This document shows, piece by piece, positions 19,332 through 23,800 of a DNA stretch of 23,800 nucleotides (positions are counted from its first letter, which is position 1; every line of letters begins with the position of its first letter). This DNA is from Dimargaris cristalligena (lineage: Eukaryota > Kickxellomycota > Dimargaritomycetes > Dimargaritales > Dimargaritaceae). The notes below the pieces were generated by a model that was given only the letters and a program-made list of their open reading frames with translations, had not been told where the DNA came from and searched no databases. The stretch covers positions 1 to 23,800 of the forward strand of contig JANBQC010000447.1 of assembly GCA_027576995.1 (NCBI GenBank), in the 5' to 3' direction. The position numbers and the translations under genes were made by a program.

Positions 19332-19469
19332 TGGGAGTAGTTCAGCAAGGCTGTATAGCGCAAAATCCGTTTGATGAGGCAAATACTACTGGTTGAAAAT
19401 AAACATCCCACCGATTTTCCCATACACATATTGGTTAAATTCTTATATAGCTAAGCTAAACTTCAACCA
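19332..19469 (-). mobile_element. MITE-like 138-bp TIR element, copy 5 (inverted)
   Basis: On the plus strand this starts TGGGAGTAGTTCAGC and ends AAACTTCAACCA, so it lies in the opposite orientation to copies 1, 3, 4 and 6. It is flanked by TC on both sides (19330-19331 and 19470-19471). Read on the minus strand, the boxes GTGTATGGGAAAATCGGTGGG and TTTTCAACCAGTAGTATTTGCC are intact, making it very close to its neighbour, copy 6. Confidence 0.8.
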
Positions 19470-19489
19470 TCTTGAATTAACCTTGCATA

Positions 19490-19627
19490 TGGGTGAAGTT
19501 CAGCTTGGCTGTATAGGGTTTTAACTGGTATGTGTATGGGAAAATCAGTGGGATGTTTATTTTCAACTAGTGGTATTTGCCTCATCAAATGGATTTTTCG
19601 TTATACAGCCTTGTTGAACTACTCCCA
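19490..19627 (+). mobile_element. MITE-like 138-bp TIR element, copy 6
   Basis: The element starts TGGGTGAAGTTCAGCTTGGC and ends TTGAACTACTCCCA, with TA on both sides (19488-19489 and 19628-19629). It has the best-preserved boxes: GTGTATGGGAAAATCAGTGGG, TTTTCAACTAGTGGTATTTG and ATGGATTTTTCGTTATACAG. It sits 20 bp from copy 5 in opposite orientation, so the pair forms a long imperfect palindrome (19332-19627). Confidence 0.85.
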
Positions 19628-19629
19628 TA

Positions 19630-20116
19630 TTCACCTTCACTGGGTAATTATAGAGCCGCGGGGTTTGGCCGATACTCCTGCCAGGCCAACGTCATTTCTG
19701 TGGTTCTAGGCCCAAACCATGTATACCACTGTCGTGGTCGCTGTTGCATCGAATGCTGCAATTCATTATATAGATAAAATGCAATAGGCCCTAGTGAACT
19801 AAATAGACATGGGTGGTGGGTTGAAATTAAACATTACGTAGTAATCGATCCCATTCAACCTATACAACATACCTTGCTCATCAGTCAGCCAACGAGAGCA
19901 GATAGTAGTAGTAGACCTGGGGCACTCTTCTACTAATCATTCTATTCGCTAACCCATATACCCCACCACCATTCATAAAGGGGTTCTGTTTATACTTGTT
20001 TAATGTCTGCTACCACCTAGGCAGTATAGTATAGCTTTATATAACATGAAGAGGGGTAAGTGCGGGACCGCCTAACTTTTACCCAACCGCTGTGACTGGG
20101 GCAGTAGCATACCCTT
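19630..20116. other. Spacer downstream of the phosphatase gene
   Basis: No gene is supported. A GGGTTGAA/TTCAACC inverted pair around an ATTACGTAGTAAT core lies at about 19820-19861. A minus-strand TATATAAA about 75 nt after the phosphatase stop could contribute to 3'-end formation. Confidence 0.3.
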
Positions 20117-21352
20117 CTAAAACCGATAAGTATCCTCGCTAATTCGCTTGATATCCGTGCATTTGGTTTGGCGAATGTCAAAACCGGGCACCACCATGCC
20201 CGACAGGTAATGGTCTAAATAACACCCGCTATCCAACCCATACATGTTACTCTCCTTAACCATTCCGGTGCGGGGATCGTGGCCGTAAATGATCGATTTC
20301 TCCTGCAGCCAAGGGGACTTGAGGCCATTCTGTTGCATCGCCTCCTTGAACATCGTGTACCACCCGCGCTCTTGGTACACCTGCAACGCGGGGGTCCGTA
20401 GGGCCGGGGGCGGAAAATCAATGCTGGTAATGATGAGCGGATTCTGTTGCGCCAGGGTGAGTTCGGCTTGCAAGCCGGCGTGCACCACCAAAATATTGCC
20501 CAGGTCCGATCGTTCGAAATTGAGCAAGTAGGGGAGGCCCCGCAGAAGGGTTTCGTAGCGGGGTTGGGGCATCAGTTCATACGTCAAAGTAACGAGTTCG
20601 AGGCGCCAGGCCGTGGGGAAGAGCTCGGCGTGGTAGTAAAGGGTCTTGGCCAGGTGGTGGGGGTGGGTAGGGTATCGGGCGAGGCATTCCGCGTCACAGG
20701 GCAGGGCGGCGAATGCCTCGGGGCTCAGCAATAGCCGGTCGCCCACCTCGCCCCGTTCCAGGGCGTGTACACTATCCCAAAGCCGGACCATGGCGTCCTC
20801 GTGGTTACCCCGCACCGACAGCACCCCGTGCTCCAGCACGAAATCCAACACCTTGGCACTGTCCGGGCCCTTGTTGACCAAATCCCCCACACTCACCAAC
20901 AGGTCCCGACCCCGTTGGTAGCCCATCTTGGTCAATAGCGTCTGCATTTCGTCGTAGCAGGCGTGTACATCGCCTAGGAAGAACAGCTGCCGAACGGAAC
21001 CGGGAATGACCACATGGTGGTAAAAGGGGGACGACCCGTCGGGGAGATAAATCGTATCGCCCGGCTGGGAATAACGCAGGTTATCTTCGGTAAGTTGCAG
21101 GTGACCCTCGGTGTCCGTGTCGGGCACTCGCGTCGGGCGACGGCCCGGAATGCGGCCGCGTAGGCGGGTCACTAACCCTGACATGGACTGGCGGAATCTG
21201 ATATGTCGGTGGGGATGGTCGCTGGCTTCCGCAGGTAAGGGGACCGCCACCCCTCCCCCACTTGGCGACTGCGATGCCCCAGTTCGAAACGGGTAGCTGG
21301 TACTGACGAGGGCGAAACTCGCCAACCACAACGACAGACAGGGTGCTTTCAT
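20117..21352 (-). CDS. Metallophosphatase of the ApaH-like / Ppn2 type with signal sequence
   Basis: This 411-residue protein has the full set of PPP-superfamily metal-binding motifs: GDVHACYDE (127-135), GDLVNKGPDS (156-165), RGNHED (181-186), VHAG (290-293) and YGHD (356-359). The KGP in the second motif, in place of the DRG of PP1/PP2A, points to the ApaH-like group, related to bacterial diadenosine tetraphosphatase. Fungal members include the yeast vacuolar endopolyphosphatase Ppn2. The first motif ends HA rather than the usual HG. Residues 1-20 (MKAPCLSLWLASFALVSTSY) form a short hydrophobic signal sequence or anchor, and about 90 disordered, basic residues precede the catalytic domain, so the enzyme is expected in the secretory pathway, vacuole or cell surface. 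Substrate (polyphosphate, dinucleoside polyphosphate or phosphoprotein) cannot be told from sequence. The frame is intronless; the ATG at 21350-21352 has A at -3, and TAG ends it at 20117. Confidence 0.9.
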   Translation of the reverse strand: MKAPCLSLWLASFALVSTSYPFRTGASQSPSGGGVAVPLPAEASDHPHRHIRFRQSMSGLVTRLRGRIPGRRPTRVPDTDTEGHLQLTEDNLRYSQPGDTIYLPDGSSPFYHHVVIPGSVRQLFFLGDVHACYDEMQTLLTKMGYQRGRDLLVSVGDLVNKGPDSAKVLDFVLEHGVLSVRGNHEDAMVRLWDSVHALERGEVGDRLLLSPEAFAALPCDAECLARYPTHPHHLAKTLYYHAELFPTAWRLELVTLTYELMPQPRYETLLRGLPYLLNFERSDLGNILVVHAGLQAELTLAQQNPLIITSIDFPPPALRTPALQVYQERGWYTMFKEAMQQNGLKSPWLQEKSIIYGHDPRTGMVKESNMYGLDSGCYLDHYLSGMVVPGFDIRQTKCTDIKRISEDTYRF

Positions 21353-23800
21353 ATTATTATTTTTTTAAAAATAAATAAAATTAAACTCGGTTAAGGTTAA
21401 GCGGTTGGATGATGTTAAAATTCCAGAGAAGGACAATCGGGTAGATTTTTTTGAAAAAAGACACGACTCAGGCTGGCTTCGCTGTGAGGAACGTGTTCTA
21501 TAACTACTAAGGTAATGGATTAAATTAAATAATGCAAGGCCAAAAGGTACAGACTCACTATAGGAGGGGGAAATACACGCGATCTGTGGATAGAGAGGCA
21601 CTGGGCCGGAACTGGAACATAGGCTGAAAATGCAGTGTGAATACTAGGGAGCAGTAAAGGTTCCATCAAGGAGTATTTATACGCCCGAGTTGCCTGGTGA
21701 TTACTGCCCTATGCAATAGTAAAGTACCGGTGGGGGGATGCCTATCTCCCATCTTTCACTCCCCATCCCCAACCCATATGCCCGACAACTATTACGCCAA
21801 GACCGAGGAAGTTACCAGTGCTGACAATGTGATTTACTTCGACCTTTTTCGTCCCTTCCCCGTTTCTGTCCTACTGGTATTACCACCCCGATACAATGCA
21901 TAAACCATCTATATATTTTCCTGGACCAACCGGGGGGCCTGGCCTACCTTGGTGAGTTGGACGCACCTGTTCCCGTGAACAGCGGTATCGATCAACCGCT
22001 CCCCCCATATTTCCAAATGGAGCCAAGTTGGGATTACGGGTAAGAAATTAGCACGGCTCGCCGCCGTGGAAATAATAATAGTGGAAACCAGTTGGGAAAT
22101 AACTGAGGATCGCGTGAAATATGGGGCGATATGTACTGGCAATAGGGAAATGGAAGATGGGTAGGATAGCGAGATGCAGAGGGAGTAATGGGGGGGAGGG
22201 ATGTTCGTAAGCATGCTTGGAAATTGTATTACCATCGTGCCTCGTACAGCACTTCATCCTCGCAACACGGTTCTCATGACGTTGAAACGGCGAAAAGGTC
22301 AACCGACGGGTTTCCCAGTAGTAAGCATTACCCCCCCCTCTTCTCTCATTTGCCCATGCGGATTTGCCTAATTGAGGATAGTAGGAGTTTGGCTACTGGT
22401 TGAGCTATTCCATCTGGGATAATTCGGGGGAAGGGCGCGTGCGGGTGTATCGTATTTAGGCCTTAAAATCGCATTTTTCATTTACCATTTTGAGGGAAAA
22501 ACTTAGCGGATGCCATTTATACAGAAGAAAGCAGATGAATCGACAGGCCAACTGGCTCAGTTAATCGCCATTGATTAATATTCACTAAACTCTTAGGAAG
22601 CAGTGTTGGGCTAGTATGGCGGATTTTCTTCATTAGGAATATCGCCCCGGGTGCGTGTGTCCTAATGCCCACCAACAGCCAAGGTTGCAGGTGGCGGGAT
22701 TTATTAACAGAAATCTATTATTATAGTAGACGTTTCTTTCGCCTCCATTCGAAAATCGATTGGTTCACCTTATCCCCATGTCCCTCCAACCTGGCCTACC
22801 GCCAAGAGGTCCGATATTTTTCTTTGGTAAAAAAGGGAAGGCAGCGAAAAATAGATGTAAAGATAGGGCATTCAGGGATCGGTAATTCATTGGGAGAGGA
22901 AGAAGATAGTGCTATGGGGAAGGGGGGTGGGTTAGGAGGCCAAGCGTGATACACAGGAGTTTCGGGAATAGCATCGTTTGGACAGGGGGACGTGGGCGGG
23001 TGGTGTATTGCACGCCACTGGAACACACCGTATTAACCACCTATTAAAGCACATGGTACTGCTGCCGCGGTCATTGCCTACCATTAACTCGCGCGGGTAG
23101 CCCACCGCCTAATGGTGCATTCCTCCAGCTCTTATCCCACACCACCTATATCGCCCTACTCTGGGGAGCACTGTCGTGGATGTGTGCGCATGTGTACGAA
23201 GCTCCTATTCTTCCATCCGCTCTACCTAATATCCATCCGATGGATTTCTATGTTATTCGACTTTGTTGGAATAATCCCGTAGCTATAGAGGAACTGGCAA
23301 CCGCAAGTCGCCTTGCTGTTTAACGACATGTGTGGGCCAGTGAACCGAAGAAAGGGGGAGTATTGGACAAAAGGCCCGTTAGTACGACCCACCTGATGAT
23401 CCGGCCGGTTTCCAACTAATTCATTCCGATATGGCCTATTGATTTAGCTCACAAAAACGGCAGTTGACGGGTTCGGCTTTATGGGGGGGGTGTAGGTGGT
23501 ATTCAATTGCTAATCGGCTGAACACATCTTATAATAAGTCATATTCAGCAATCCATTATTATTGACCTCTTGGTTCGAATTAGTGGATATTGCATCGTTA
23601 TAATTCCAGTGATTGGTATCGATGAACTTATCCGGGGGTTTTTTCTCAATCATTCTGATTAGAATGGCCTCAGATAGGTTGTCTTATCTAGAAACGCCTT
23701 GGTTGAACCAGCATAAAGGAATCCTTCTTTTGAGAAGAGTCTGGGTAAAAGGGTTGAATGGCTCCTTTAGCTTAAACCAGGGTATATTTGGGCATGTGCT
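21353..23800. other. Phosphatase upstream region and gene-poor spacer
   Basis: A minus-strand GTATAAATAC at about 21673-21682 is a good TATA-box match, 320 nt before the phosphatase ATG. From 21700 to the end only short frames without recognisable motifs are present on either strand. Near 23236-23278, GATGGATTTCTATGTTATTCG followed by TTGGAATAATCCCG and TA resembles a degraded right terminus of the 138-bp element family, but no left end is visible. A spliced gene reaching beyond the window cannot be excluded. Confidence 0.3.

Noticed and set aside
23560..23600. GGTTCGAATTA, resembling a tRNA B box
   Set aside because: The flanking bases cannot form a T-arm stem, and there is no matching A box or acceptor stem upstream.

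Overview
The window looks like nuclear DNA of a fungus, probably an early-diverging (zygomycete-grade) lineage. This rests on four compact, GC-rich, intron-poor genes lying in AT-rich spacers; on a mitotic cohesin subunit and a sterol reductase that resemble the animal versions at least as well as baker's yeast; and on a secretory ApaH-like phosphatase related to fungal Ppn2. The lineage is an inference; no rRNA or other diagnostic marker is present. No tRNA, rRNA or CRISPR array was found.

Layout. All four supported genes are on the minus strand: (1) 4493-9580, a 1695-residue, almost entirely disordered Ser/Thr/Pro-rich protein with a repeated acidic 'DTTETD' motif, not recognised; (2) 11249-13285, the kleisin RAD21/SCC1 of cohesin, intronless, with a separase-type ExxR site; (3) 15023-17408, a Delta24-sterol reductase (DHCR24) in two exons separated by a 634-bp intron; (4) 20117-21352, a metallophosphatase of the ApaH-like/Ppn2 type with a signal sequence. 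There is no evidence that they work as one pathway. Cohesin, sterol synthesis and (poly)phosphate hydrolysis are separate housekeeping functions, and eukaryotic neighbours need not be linked.

Spacers. The gaps (1-4492, 9581-11248, 13286-15022, 17409-20116, 21353-23800) hold little or no recognisable coding sequence but are not featureless. The clearest structure is a family of about 138-bp terminal-inverted-repeat elements (MITE-like). There are six complete, diverged copies, at 1002-1139, 2616-2759, 2971-3108, 10776-10914, 19332-19469 and 19490-19627, plus probable fragments. All begin TGGG or a one-base variant (TAGG), end with the inverse, and are flanked on both sides by the same dinucleotide: TA four times, TG once and TC once. 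Two copies lie head-to-head, 20 bp apart. Other spacer features are a compact multi-hairpin GC-rich island at 2218-2425 that could be a structured RNA, a frameshifted remnant that may be the end of a LINE reverse transcriptase (about 1340-1676), a 79-bp foldback at 14682-14760, palindromes upstream of the sterol reductase, and an MCB-type ACGCGT box upstream of RAD21.

Limits: intron-rich genes and pseudogenes in the spacers cannot be excluded from reading alone, and family assignments rest on recognised motifs, not on a search.
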